From positions 124,001 through 188,000 of the forward strand of contig JAHBTJ010000004.1 of assembly GCA_019638595.1 (NCBI GenBank): a stretch of 64,000 bases of DNA. Direction: 5' to 3'. The translations under genes and the position numbers were made by a program. Shown here piece by piece: positions 34,655 to 43,546 of the stretch. Under the pieces are notes generated by a model. It saw nothing but the letters and a program-made list of their open reading frames with translations. It was not told the origin of the DNA and did no database searches. Position 1 is the stretch's first letter; every line of letters starts with the position of its first letter. The DNA comes from Chitinophagaceae bacterium (GTDB lineage: Bacteria > Bacteroidota > Bacteroidia > Chitinophagales > Chitinophagaceae).

Positions 34655-34787
34655 CGTTGTGATTAATTTTCGTTTTTGTACAAATATTCAATTGCACCGA
34701 TTTGTAATTGATGTATTGCTAAAAGTAGCGATTAATTTAAAAAAACGGAACAAAAGTATATTACAATACACTTTAAACTAATATAAT

Positions 34788-34817
34788 AAAAAAGCGAACC
34801 CGGTTGGATTCGCTTTT
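34788..34817 (-). terminator. Intrinsic terminator of the sugar dehydratase gene
   Basis: AAAAGCGAA on one arm (from 34790) and TTCGCTTTT (34809-34817) on the other, closed by CC/GG. On the minus strand a T-run follows the stem. Confidence 0.8.
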
Positions 34818-34841
34818 CAGGCTATTTTATATCCTTAAAAC

Positions 34842-36869
34842 TTATGAAATTTTGATAGAGTCTGAAAACGCAGGCACAAACAATACTTTCTTTTTGGGCT
34901 TATTATTTTCATCCAGTTTTGCAAACTCGGAATTATTACTGATAAACTCAGGAACAATGGCTTTCATTTTACCTACCAGTTTATAGTGATCACCCTGCTT
35001 GCAAAGGTCTGTGAGGTTTTCTATATCGTTCAATACTTCTTTATAAGACCTTGATACTACCTTCGCGATCTTGATCTTTTCATGATGCGTGGGTAAGGTT
35101 TTTTCTTTTTCGTTCAACAGCTCTTCATATAGCTTTTCACCCGGGCGTAAACCGGTATATACTATATTGATGTCCTTATCGGGAACCAGCCCGGCCAGCT
35201 TGATCATATTTACTGCCAGGTCAGCAATTTTAACCGGCTCACCCATATCAAAAACATATATCTCACCGCCGTTGCCCATTATAGCCGCTTCCAGCACCAG
35301 TTGTACCGCTTCGGGAATGGTCATGAAATAACGGGTGATCTCGGGATGTGTAACGGTAATAGGTCCCCCCTGTTGGATCTGGTGACGAAAACGGGGTATA
35401 ACCGATCCGTTGGAACCCAATACATTTCCAAACCGGGTTGTTATAAATCTTGTTTTGATATTGGCAGATACGGTTAACGCATCATCGTCATCATCCTGTA
35501 TCAGGCGCGACAGAAACTCAGATGCAGGCGGGTTATTGGCAGCATGGTTCAGAGACTGAACATAAGTTTCAGCAATACGCTTGGAAGCGCCCATGATGTT
35601 TGTAGGATTTACAGCCTTGTCGGTTGAGATCATCACAAACTTTTCAACTCCGAAACACACGGAAAGGTCGGCCATGTTCCTGGTACCCATCACATTGGTC
35701 AGGATAGCTTCTTCCGGGTGCTTTTCCATCATAGGAACATGCTTGTACGCAGCAGCATGAAACACTATATGCGGACGATATTCCTTAAACGGAATTAACA
35801 TCCTTCTCAGGTTCCGGATGCTGGCGATAAAAGTCTTTATTTTACCCGAAGGATATTTTTCCTCCAGCTCCAGTTGAATTTCATGCAAAGGAGATTCTGC
35901 CTGGTCGCACAATATCACCATCTCCGGGTGATAAGCCATTACCTGGCGTACTATTTCAGAACCAATGGAACCGGCTGCTCCTGTAATAAGCACGCGTTTT
36001 CCAAAAATTTCCTGGGAAACAAGCCCGTTGTTGATCTGTATGGGTTTACGGGGCAACAGATCTTCAATTTTAAGATCCTGTATCTGCCCCAATGTCAGCT
36101 TTCCGCTGATCCATTGATCGGACGGCGGTACTGTTTGTATTTTGATGCCCAGGTTAAGGCAAAAATCTATTGCGTTCCTGAATTCGGATTTGCCTGGCTT
36201 TTCTGCCGGTAAGATCAGCTTATCAATTTTAAGCTTTTTATGCAGTTCCGCAATTTCCCGGAAATGATATACACGTTTCTGCTCAATGGTGCTGTTTATC
36301 TTTTTTCCGCCCGACTGAACAAAGCCACTTACTATTACTTTGCCGTTTCCTGCCGCTTCAATAGCCTGTTTTAAAACTATGGCCTGCTTATCTGAGCCGT
36401 AGATCAAAACCCTTTTTACATCCGACATTGCATATCCCTTTGCCAGGATATAGATCTCTTTTATAGAGGTACGCAGCATTATAAGCAAAGAGGAAGAAAT
36501 AAAAAAGTTTAGTACCAGCAAAGTAGGCATGTCTACAGGAGGGATCCTGAAAATACCTCCTCCTACCAATTCCGCCAGGAAAGGATAGATCAGGCTTACT
36601 GCAAGTATGGCAGAAAATATCCTGAACATGTCCTTTGTATTGGAATAACGGATCAACCCGGTATGAATGCGCATCAAATAAAAAACGCTCAGCGTAAGCA
36701 GGCTGAACAAGCCGGCATAGATAAAAAAGTGCCCTCTTACCAGAACAGGAAAACGGAACTCCTTTAAAATAAAATACGACAGTGCAAAAGAGGCTGTTAC
36801 TATTGTTGTGTCGATCATTAATATGATCCAACGGGGAACGATGAAGGGCCTGTTGTAAAAAATTTTCAT
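34842..36869 (-). CDS. Membrane-bound UDP-sugar 4,6-dehydratase, WbpM/CapD/PglF-like
   Basis: 675 aa. Four N-terminal membrane helices (about 12-135) are followed by two Rossmann domains. The second holds GAAGSIGSEIV, HAAAYKHVPMME and STDKAVNPTNIMGASK. The usual catalytic Tyr of the short-chain dehydrogenase motif is replaced by Met, as is typical of this family (an S-M-K arrangement). It converts UDP-GlcNAc to a 4-keto-6-deoxy sugar for surface polysaccharides, lipopolysaccharide or protein glycosylation. No other glycan genes are adjacent. Start is ATG 36869, with a 500-bp upstream region and a clear terminator. Confidence 0.92.
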   Translation of the reverse strand: MKIFYNRPFIVPRWIILMIDTTIVTASFALSYFILKEFRFPVLVRGHFFIYAGLFSLLTLSVFYLMRIHTGLIRYSNTKDMFRIFSAILAVSLIYPFLAELVGGGIFRIPPVDMPTLLVLNFFISSSLLIMLRTSIKEIYILAKGYAMSDVKRVLIYGSDKQAIVLKQAIEAAGNGKVIVSGFVQSGGKKINSTIEQKRVYHFREIAELHKKLKIDKLILPAEKPGKSEFRNAIDFCLNLGIKIQTVPPSDQWISGKLTLGQIQDLKIEDLLPRKPIQINNGLVSQEIFGKRVLITGAAGSIGSEIVRQVMAYHPEMVILCDQAESPLHEIQLELEEKYPSGKIKTFIASIRNLRRMLIPFKEYRPHIVFHAAAYKHVPMMEKHPEEAILTNVMGTRNMADLSVCFGVEKFVMISTDKAVNPTNIMGASKRIAETYVQSLNHAANNPPASEFLSRLIQDDDDDALTVSANIKTRFITTRFGNVLGSNGSVIPRFRHQIQQGGPITVTHPEITRYFMTIPEAVQLVLEAAIMGNGGEIYVFDMGEPVKIADLAVNMIKLAGLVPDKDINIVYTGLRPGEKLYEELLNEKEKTLPTHHEKIKIAKVVSRSYKEVLNDIENLTDLCKQGDHYKLVGKMKAIVPEFISNNSEFAKLDENNKPKKKVLFVPAFSDSIKIS

Positions 36870-37371
36870 ACTTCAGTACAGTATTAGATTTCGGATACTT
36901 ACAATCTCATAATTTGAAAGGCTTTTTAATATGATACTTGGATCAGAAAGACATTTCTTTAAAGATAACATATTGGGATTGCCATAATACGATCTGTAAA
37001 GCGGTTAAGACATCTGAATACTGGAAGAATATGATTTTGTTATACTCCGGATAAATCCCGAGAATAGGAAATTGGGGATAGTTAGTAGAGAGTAAAAGAA
37101 AACAATTCGTTGCAAAGATGATAAAAAAAATTCAATTGCAATAGTTTTCTTATATTTTTATCTTTAAGCAAAGCACCACCGGCAACTGTTCCGGAATATT
37201 TAACACAATTATCTGACTTACAGTATATAATATATTAAATATATAAAAAATACTTAACTGCCGCTTTTGCATTTATGCGATCACGTTAACCTCACTGTCT
37301 CTCTTACATACAACAAATCAGTGTGGCAGCGGGAATGTTACCTGTAATATTGAAAATCCGGAATAAAACGG
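36870..37371. other. Intergenic region, no feature recognised
   Basis: These 502 bp lie between the dehydratase start and the rhodanese stop. I found no convincing ORF, no exact -7 box facing the dehydratase gene and no strong hairpin. The stretch around 37225-37255 is very A+T-rich and nearly palindromic, as expected by chance in such sequence. Confidence 0.5.
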
Positions 37372-37674
37372 CTAAAATTTTTCTCTCCAAGCCAGCATTC
37401 CACCCACCAAATTTTTAGTGTTTGAGAAGCCATACGATTCCAGCAACTGGCATGCCTGCCCGCTACGGTTACCGCTCCTGCAATAACATATAACCTCTTT
37501 GTCTTTTAAGGATTCTATCTGATCAATAGCCATAGCCCTGATATCACCCAACGGCAGCAGGGCGCCGCCTATATTGAATTCGGCATTTTCATGCGGTTCC
37601 CGCACATCTATTAAAATAAGATCTTCTCCCCCATCCAGTCTTTGTTTTACTTCATCAATAGTAATCTGTTGCAT
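37372..37674 (-). CDS. Single-domain rhodanese-like protein
   Basis: 100 aa, one complete rhodanese domain without signal peptide. The active loop CRSGNRSGQ holds the catalytic Cys, and IDVREPHEN is the usual substrate-side motif. It probably carries sulfane sulfur in the cytoplasm, for example in thiosulfate detoxification or sulfur relay. It is the last gene of a minus-strand run ddl, PASTA protein, rhodanese, with a 39-bp gap to the PASTA gene. No functional link to cell-wall synthesis is evident. Confidence 0.85.
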   Translation of the reverse strand: MQQITIDEVKQRLDGGEDLILIDVREPHENAEFNIGGALLPLGDIRAMAIDQIESLKDKEVICYCRSGNRSGQACQLLESYGFSNTKNLVGGMLAWREKF

Positions 37675-37713
37675 TGCTTTATTTATTTGATAAACAGGAC
37701 GCGAAAATAAACA

Positions 37714-38541
37714 TTAATATTCATTTGTCCCGGTAGCTGTATTAGTGGTGCTGTCAGCTACCTTTTTAACGGGTTTTACAGCGGTAATGCGTACATCAAT
37801 CATTTGCCCTTTGCGTATCCGGTTAATGCTGCCATCAGGCCCCACCCTGTCTGGCTGCTGCCAGAACACAAATGCCGCCCCTGTATCTGTTAAGCCTCCG
37901 TCGGCCACCACGCTGCCAAGCATAATGCCATTTGCTTCCAGCAGGGCGGAAGCCTCCTCAAAATTCATCCCGAACAGGTCGGGCACCGGCATGTCTTCGG
38001 CGCTTACTCCCGCTCCCAGCACCAGCGAAATGCTGGTTCCCATTGTTATTTTTGAGCCGGGTTTGATGGGTTTATTATTGGTCAGTTGATCTAATACCGC
38101 GTTTTTAGCGATATCAGGCTTATACGAGGTGTCGCCCAGCTTTAATCCCCTTGCTTTGATTTCCAGCTCCGCGTTCCTGAAGCTCATCCCGATAAGATTA
38201 GGCATTTCAATAACGGGGGGAACAGCCCTGTTTATAGTAAGATATACCACCCTGTTTACTTTTACGGTGGCATCCGGCTCGGGAAATTGTTTTACAACAG
38301 CCTGTGGCGCCAGGGTATCGTAATAAACCGAATCGAGCACCTGCACTTCAAATCCCTGGCCCTTCAATACATCTGTAGCGTCTTTAATGTTTTTGTTATA
38401 TACATCAGGAACTTTCAGGTACGAACCATGGTGTGTAAAAAAGCGCAACGATTGCAGAAATAAAATAATGATCAGAAAAATGATCGCTATTATAAATAAT
38501 ATATTAACCCAGAAAGGACGCTTGCTTATAAATGTAAACAT
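37714..38541 (-). CDS. PASTA-domain membrane protein
   Basis: 275 aa. A short cytoplasmic N-terminus and one membrane helix (about 12-33) are followed by three PASTA domains (about 40-105, 110-180, 185-255; e.g. VPDVYNKNIKDATDVL and MPNLIGMSFRNAELEI). PASTA domains bind peptidoglycan fragments or beta-lactam-like groups. There is no kinase or transpeptidase domain, unlike PknB or PBP2x. Placement 34 bp after ddl supports a role in cell-wall synthesis or sensing. Confidence 0.88.
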   Translation of the reverse strand: MFTFISKRPFWVNILFIIAIIFLIIILFLQSLRFFTHHGSYLKVPDVYNKNIKDATDVLKGQGFEVQVLDSVYYDTLAPQAVVKQFPEPDATVKVNRVVYLTINRAVPPVIEMPNLIGMSFRNAELEIKARGLKLGDTSYKPDIAKNAVLDQLTNNKPIKPGSKITMGTSISLVLGAGVSAEDMPVPDLFGMNFEEASALLEANGIMLGSVVADGGLTDTGAAFVFWQQPDRVGPDGSINRIRKGQMIDVRITAVKPVKKVADSTTNTATGTNEY

Positions 38542-38575
38542 ATGCTTTGCAAAATCAGGATTTCAATATGCCTTG

Positions 38576-39577
38576 TTACGATTGTATTGTTTTTTTTGAA
38601 AGCGCTTCCTCTATTAATGCAGAGTAAAACGCTTTCAGGGTCCAGCCCATCGCTTTTACCTGCTGGGGAACTATACTTGCCTCACTTTGCCCCGGTACCG
38701 TATTTATTTCGAGCAGGTAGGGTGTTTTATTTTCTTCATTGAAAATAAAATCCATCCGTACAATTCCGCTGCAATTAAACACTTTATATACTTTGGCAGC
38801 ATTCTGTCTTATCTGTTCGGCTATGGCTTCTTCTACCTGGGCCGGTGTAACCTCGGTAGATCGCCCCGCCGTATATTTAGCTTCATAATCAAAAAAATCG
38901 TTTTTACTTATTACCTCCGTAATGGGCAGTGTTATGATCTTCCCTTCTTTCTTAAAAACACCTATTGTAAACTCCCGTCCTTTTATGAATTCCTCTACCA
39001 ATACCTGGTCGTCTTCCCTGAAGGCTTTGGCGATCGCGCTTCCCAGTTCTTCCGAAGGGTGGTTTACCCTGGACATTCCGATGCTGGATCCGCCATTGTT
39101 AGGTTTTACAAACACTGGAAACTTCAGTTCCTTCACTATTTCTTCTGCGCTTTCAAACTGGTTCTTTATCAGCAATACCGATTTGGCAACCGGTATGCCG
39201 CTGACCGCGGCAACCGATACAGTATAGCGCTTATTGAATGTAAGAGCGGATGTAGCCGCATCGCACGAACTATACGGTAACCCGAGCATATCAAAATATC
39301 CCTGCAGCTTTCCATCTTCGCCCGGCGTGCCATGAATGCCTATTAAAATACCGTCGAACCTGATATGCTTTCCATCAACCGTAACCGAAAAATCATTGCG
39401 GTCAACAGGGATCGCCTTATTGCCCGCACGGTAAAACCAGCCGTCTTTCCGGATATCAATGGTGTAAACATTGTACCTGTCCTTATCAATATTATTTTCA
39501 ATGGTAACAGCGCTTTTATAAGAAATTACCGCCTCTCCGGAATAGCCGCCTGTAACAAAGGCAATATTAGGTTTCAT
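38576..39577 (-). CDS. ddl: D-alanine--D-alanine ligase
   Basis: 333 aa from ATG 39577; an earlier start at 39622 would add a non-family N-terminus. It makes D-Ala-D-Ala for peptidoglycan in the cytoplasm. The ATP-grasp fold is shown by FVKPNNGGSSIGM, EEFIKGREFT, MDFIFNEE and LEINTVPGQS. The N-terminal FVTGGYSGE replaces the more common GGxSxE, a usual Bacteroidota form. It heads a minus-strand group with the PASTA protein and rhodanese genes. Confidence 0.93.
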   Translation of the reverse strand: MKPNIAFVTGGYSGEAVISYKSAVTIENNIDKDRYNVYTIDIRKDGWFYRAGNKAIPVDRNDFSVTVDGKHIRFDGILIGIHGTPGEDGKLQGYFDMLGLPYSSCDAATSALTFNKRYTVSVAAVSGIPVAKSVLLIKNQFESAEEIVKELKFPVFVKPNNGGSSIGMSRVNHPSEELGSAIAKAFREDDQVLVEEFIKGREFTIGVFKKEGKIITLPITEVISKNDFFDYEAKYTAGRSTEVTPAQVEEAIAEQIRQNAAKVYKVFNCSGIVRMDFIFNEENKTPYLLEINTVPGQSEASIVPQQVKAMGWTLKAFYSALIEEALSKKTIQS

Positions 39578-39667
39578 GAACTGTGTAATGTTTGCTTGCA
39601 AAGAAACGATATTTGAATGCAAATATGATATGCAAAAAGCTAAATTTCAGGCTTTTCCTTCAGCCGG

Positions 39668-40147
39668 TTATTCCGTTAAAGCGGAACTATCAGCCGGTTC
39701 TACACCCGCGTTTCCGCTGTCAAGCACAAATTTCCATTCGCCGCCGGCCTGTTTTTTCCATATTGTTACATAGGTGCCTTTATGCGTTGAATCGCCTATC
39801 TGCATTTGGTATATGCCATATGTGTACCCCATATCGTACGCGCCGGAAATATCCCCTCCTTCCGGGCTCCACGTGAGGGTAAACGCAGAGTCGTTTACAG
39901 ACGCGATAAAATCAACCGCGTCTGCTCCAATGATCGGCATTCTTCCACCACGCAGTAATATGCCTTCATCATCTATAAATTCCAAGAAGGCCTTACGCAT
40001 GCCCGCTTCTTTTGAACGGTTGGAAAAATCAACGTCTGCCTGCAGCATATTATTCAACGCGCTTATCTTTTCTTTTTCTTCGCTAAAACCGGGAACGCAG
40101 CTCTGCAAGGTAAAAACCAAACCCGTAACAATGAGATAACGAATCAT
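39668..40147 (-). CDS. Lipoprotein with SnoaL/DUF4440-like fold
   Basis: 159 aa from ATG 40147. The lipobox LQSC (Cys about 15) predicts a lipid anchor. Before that ATG the open frame reads back into the terminator of the ferredoxin gene, so the longer start is unlikely. The rest resembles NTF2/SnoaL-like proteins: helices (RSKEAGMRKAFLEF), then beta strands (YTYGIYQMQ, YVTIWKKQAGGEWK, FVLDSGN). Such domains bind small molecules or act as isomerases; no catalytic set is evident. It lies between ddl and ferredoxin on the same strand. Confidence 0.75.
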   Translation of the reverse strand: MIRYLIVTGLVFTLQSCVPGFSEEKEKISALNNMLQADVDFSNRSKEAGMRKAFLEFIDDEGILLRGGRMPIIGADAVDFIASVNDSAFTLTWSPEGGDISGAYDMGYTYGIYQMQIGDSTHKGTYVTIWKKQAGGEWKFVLDSGNAGVEPADSSALTE

Positions 40148-40170
40148 ATTTACTGCGCGTTTTATATTAA

Positions 40171-40207
40171 AAACAAGGGTGAAGGTTTCATTACTTTCCT
40201 TCACCCT
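40171..40207 (-). terminator. Intrinsic terminator of the ferredoxin gene
   Basis: AGGGTGAAGG (40176-40185) and CCTTCACCCT (40198-40207) are perfect 10-bp arms with a 12-nt loop. Reading the minus strand, the stem is followed by TTGTTTTTA. Confidence 0.85.
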
Positions 40208-40285
40208 CAAACGGGAAATATCACCCGTCTGTATTATGATGCCGGAGCATCATTATGTAAGAATATAGGCAGCCGTCCTCACCTG

Positions 40286-40633
40286 TCATACATGCAGCCT
40301 GCTTTTCTTTTCCATTAATTGCTCTACTGTTTCTTCATACATTTCATCAGGCACGCAACAATCTACCGGGCACACCGCCGCACATTGCGGCTCTTCGTGA
40401 AACCCCTGGCACTCCGTGCACTTATTAGGCGTTATATAATAAGTATCTACGCTTACAGGTGCAAAGCGCTGATCGGCATCCACAACGCTCCCGTCCATCA
40501 GCACATAAGATCCTTTTACTGTAGTGCCATCTGAAATTGACCATTCCACCCCTCCTTCGTAAATGGCATTGTTCGGGCACTCCGGCTCACAGGCTCCACA
40601 ATTAATGCATTCGTCTGTTATTTTTATTGCCAT
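40286..40633 (-). CDS. 4Fe-4S dicluster ferredoxin
   Basis: 115 aa. The first cluster ligands are [11 protein letters not shown]; the second set is NKCTECQGF...[10 protein letters not shown], with an insertion of about eight residues between Cys ligands, typical of the YfhL/Fdx dicluster type. It carries electrons at low potential in the cytoplasm. It is divergent from an acyl-CoA reductase gene 78 bp away and has its own terminator. That pairing may reflect a shared promoter region; direct electron transfer between the two is not implied. Confidence 0.92.
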   Translation of the reverse strand: MAIKITDECINCGACEPECPNNAIYEGGVEWSISDGTTVKGSYVLMDGSVVDADQRFAPVSVDTYYITPNKCTECQGFHEEPQCAAVCPVDCCVPDEMYEETVEQLMEKKSRLHV

Positions 40634-40711
40634 ACTAATTTACAATTTTACAGGTAATTTTTTGCATTTAGATTTGCACGTCAAAGATAGTTACATCCGA
40701 ATTAATAATCA

Positions 40712-41731
40712 ATGTTGAATTTACAAGAGCGAACAGAGATATTGACCCGGCTTAAAGATTATATGCTGAGCGGCGATACCGGTTGGAAGAACATACAACG
40801 GCAGGCTGCTGAAAACAACGCGTGGTTTATTCCTGAATTTATTACACATGCGATACAGCAGATCGCGCACAACTTCCTGGACAGGGAAAAGCTGGATGCG
40901 TGGACAAAGCACTACAATATACCTCCTTTGCAGGATAAGATATATAACATAGGCATAGTGATGGCTGGAAATATTCCTTTGGTAGGCTTCTTTGATTTTT
41001 TATGCGCTTTTATAAGCGGGCATTCGCAAACAATTAAAATGTCGTCTAAAGACAATATACTGCTGAAGCACCTTACAGATAAAATGACGGAATGGAAAAG
41101 CGAAATGGGCGCGCTGGTGCAATACGCGGAAATGCTGAAGGGATGTGATGCCTATATTGCCACAGGTTCCAACAACTCGGCCAGGTATTTCAATTATTAT
41201 TTCAGGAAGTTCCCGCATATAATCCGCAAAAACCGCACATCGGTTGCTATTATCAAAGGCAATGAAACAACGGCTGATTTAGAAAAGCTTGCCGACGACG
41301 TTTACCTGTATTTTGGAATGGGATGCAGGAACGTAACCCAAATATATGTGCCCCGGCAATATGATTTTGTTCCACTGCTGGACGTGTTCCGTATAAAATA
41401 CGACTACCTGATAGAAAATCATAAATACAAGCACAATTATGATTTTAACCTGGCTATGCACATCGTAAATCAAAAATTTTATATGACGAATGGCTCGGTG
41501 CTGCTCTCCGAAAACGCCTCGCCGTTCTCTCCCGTCAGCCAGTTGAATTACCAGTTTTATACCACGCCCGATGAAATATATGCTCATCTTAGTCCCGAAG
41601 AAATTCAATGCATAGCAGGAATTGAAAAACTGCCTTTTGGCGCTGCGCAGGCGCCATCGTTATACGATTATGCAGACGATGTGGATACCATGTTATTCCT
41701 GCAAAAGCTGGCAGATACAAAAGCCGCTTAA
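40712..41731 (+). CDS. Acyl-CoA reductase, LuxC-like
   Basis: 339 aa. The N-terminal half has GIVMAGNIPLVGFFDFLC, matching the NAD(P)-binding part of LuxC-type fatty-acyl reductases. MGCRNVTQIYVP holds the candidate catalytic Cys in the aldehyde-dehydrogenase-like fold. It would reduce acyl-CoA or acyl-ACP to an aldehyde in the cytoplasm. The length is shorter than LuxC (about 480 aa) but usual for the Bacteroidota members. No luxD, luxE or luciferase genes are present, so bioluminescence is not suggested. Confidence 0.8.
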   Translation: MLNLQERTEILTRLKDYMLSGDTGWKNIQRQAAENNAWFIPEFITHAIQQIAHNFLDREKLDAWTKHYNIPPLQDKIYNIGIVMAGNIPLVGFFDFLCAFISGHSQTIKMSSKDNILLKHLTDKMTEWKSEMGALVQYAEMLKGCDAYIATGSNNSARYFNYYFRKFPHIIRKNRTSVAIIKGNETTADLEKLADDVYLYFGMGCRNVTQIYVPRQYDFVPLLDVFRIKYDYLIENHKYKHNYDFNLAMHIVNQKFYMTNGSVLLSENASPFSPVSQLNYQFYTTPDEIYAHLSPEEIQCIAGIEKLPFGAAQAPSLYDYADDVDTMLFLQKLADTKAA

Positions 41732-41979
41732 GTATGGTTTTTCCCTTTCGTTGTTATTTGCTTACCCCTGACATTCCTTAACATTTTAATTACGTATTCC
41801 TTCGTAATTTCACTTCCGTCATTAAAAATACAGGCTCTTCTAAATCATTTGTTAAAGGGTAAGACGAAATGTCATTTAAAATACAGCCCTATCCCATAAA
41901 TGTCAAAAGGCATGGCATTTGATGAAGAATTGAGGAAGTATTTTTAAATTTAACTCAGAAAATTAAATATTCATAAACG
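41732..41979. promoter_or_regulatory. Upstream region of htrA with repeated heptamers
   Basis: TGACATT (41769-41775) and two copies of its complement AATGTCA (41868-41874, 41899-41905) occur here, along with AATTACG / CGTAATT arms (41788-41794, 41803-41809). These may be regulator sites for the stress protease gene. No exact TAnnTTTG box was found. Confidence 0.3.
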
Positions 41980-43485
41980 ATGAAAATCAAACAAGTTGTA
42001 TTCACTGTAGTAATAAGCGCGCTCACGGCTTTTGGAGTGATGTACGCTTATAATTCCTATGTGCAAAAACCGGTGGCAGTTCAGGATGGCGTGAAAATAC
42101 CTGCCAATTACGCCGGATTATTTGATGGCAACAATATTCCGGGCCCGGTAGATTTTGAACAACCGGCAAAAACCGCTGTTCCCGCAGTTGTACATATAAC
42201 AACTATTATTGGTAAAGAGCAGGTAAGCAATAACCTGCCACGCCGCAGCAACCCGTTCCGGGGACTGGTTCCCGATGACTTCTTCGATGATTTCTTCGGC
42301 GACAGCCCGCAAATGCGCAGCGTTCCGCAAAGAGCTTCCGGCTCGGGAGTAATTGTTAGCCAGGATGGTTACATTATTACAAACAACCACGTAATTGACG
42401 GAGCAAGCGAAATAAAAGTGGGCTTGAGCGATAAAAGAAGCTTTACAGCCAAACTGGTTGGCGCAGATCCCAGCAGTGACCTTGCTGTTTTGAAAATAGA
42501 GACAAAAAGCCTTCCTTTTCTTTTATATGGCAATTCAGACAATGTACAGATAGGGCAATGGGTGCTCGCGATCGGTTACCCGCTGAACCTTGAAACAACT
42601 GTTACAGCGGGTATTATCAGCGCTAAAGGCCGCACATTGGGATTGAATGCGCGCAGGAGCCAGACACCGATCGAATCTTTTATTCAAACGGATGCGGCGG
42701 TAAACCAGGGCAACAGTGGCGGTGCGCTGGTAAATACCAACGGTGAGCTGATTGGCATCAATTCCGCCATAGCGTCACCCACCGGCTCTTACGCAGGTTA
42801 TTCATACGCCATTCCGGTGAATATTGTTAAAAAGATCGTAAATGATCTTATACAGTTCGGCACGGTTCAGCGCGCTTACCTGGGTATCAGCTACCTGCCG
42901 GATGAAGCTCCTGATTCACAAAAAGAAAAGGTAGGATACAAAAGTGGCATGGGTGTATACGTAACCGATGTAGCCAAAGACGGAGCTGCTGTGGCAGCAG
43001 GCATTAAAGCAGGCGACTATATCACTAAAGTAAATGGTATTCCTGTTACATCGGGCAATGAAATGGTAGAACAAATTGCCAGGCTGAAACCCGGCGATAA
43101 GATAGCTGTAGTATACCAACGGGAAGGTAAGGAACGTGCAGTGGATGTTACGCTGAAAAATAAATCAGGCACCTATGATGTGGTAAAAGTCTCTGCGCTG
43201 GACGAATTTGGAGCTGATTTTGTTGTGCTCGACAAAAAGAAAGCTGCCGAATACGGACAAAAAGGTGGGGTAATTGTAAAGAAAATCAACCAGAATGGTT
43301 TGATTGACGGGCAAACACGCATGAAAGACGGGTTTGTAATACTGCGGGTAAACGACAAACCGGTAGCTTCGGTAGAAGAGCTGGCCAGCGAGATCCAGAA
43401 AGCAGGATCTAATATTAAGCTCGACGGCTTCTATCCCGGGTTTGAAGGATTGTATACTTATAATATAAGCAGGGATCCGCAGTAA
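41980..43485 (+). CDS. htrA: HtrA/Deg-family periplasmic serine protease
   Basis: 501 aa. An N-terminal signal anchor (about 5-22) leads to a trypsin-like domain with His137 (NNHVID), Asp167 (SSDLAV) and Ser246 (GNSGGAL). Two PDZ domains follow (about 285-390 and 410-500). It degrades or refolds misfolded envelope proteins. The order and length match DegP/DegQ. Acidic and Phe-rich residues at 98-108 form the usual flexible LA loop. It is monocistronic with a strong terminator shared with the convergent GH13 gene. Confidence 0.94.
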   Translation: MKIKQVVFTVVISALTAFGVMYAYNSYVQKPVAVQDGVKIPANYAGLFDGNNIPGPVDFEQPAKTAVPAVVHITTIIGKEQVSNNLPRRSNPFRGLVPDDFFDDFFGDSPQMRSVPQRASGSGVIVSQDGYIITNNHVIDGASEIKVGLSDKRSFTAKLVGADPSSDLAVLKIETKSLPFLLYGNSDNVQIGQWVLAIGYPLNLETTVTAGIISAKGRTLGLNARRSQTPIESFIQTDAAVNQGNSGGALVNTNGELIGINSAIASPTGSYAGYSYAIPVNIVKKIVNDLIQFGTVQRAYLGISYLPDEAPDSQKEKVGYKSGMGVYVTDVAKDGAAVAAGIKAGDYITKVNGIPVTSGNEMVEQIARLKPGDKIAVVYQREGKERAVDVTLKNKSGTYDVVKVSALDEFGADFVVLDKKKAAEYGQKGGVIVKKINQNGLIDGQTRMKDGFVILRVNDKPVASVEELASEIQKAGSNIKLDGFYPGFEGLYTYNISRDPQ

Positions 43486-43512
43486 TAAACGGTTAAAAGA
43501 ATTATGAATGTT

Positions 43513-43546
43513 AAGCCGGGTATATCATTGCCCGGCTTATTTTTTA
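43513..43546. terminator. Terminator between htrA and the GH13 gene
   Basis: AAGCCGGG (43513-43520) and CCCGGCTT (43531-43538), then ATTTTTT. It overlaps the stop codon of the convergent GH13 gene. Confidence 0.9.

Noticed and set aside
40712-41731. Bioluminescence (luxC)
   Set aside because: Shorter than LuxC and no luxA, luxB, luxD or luxE neighbours.
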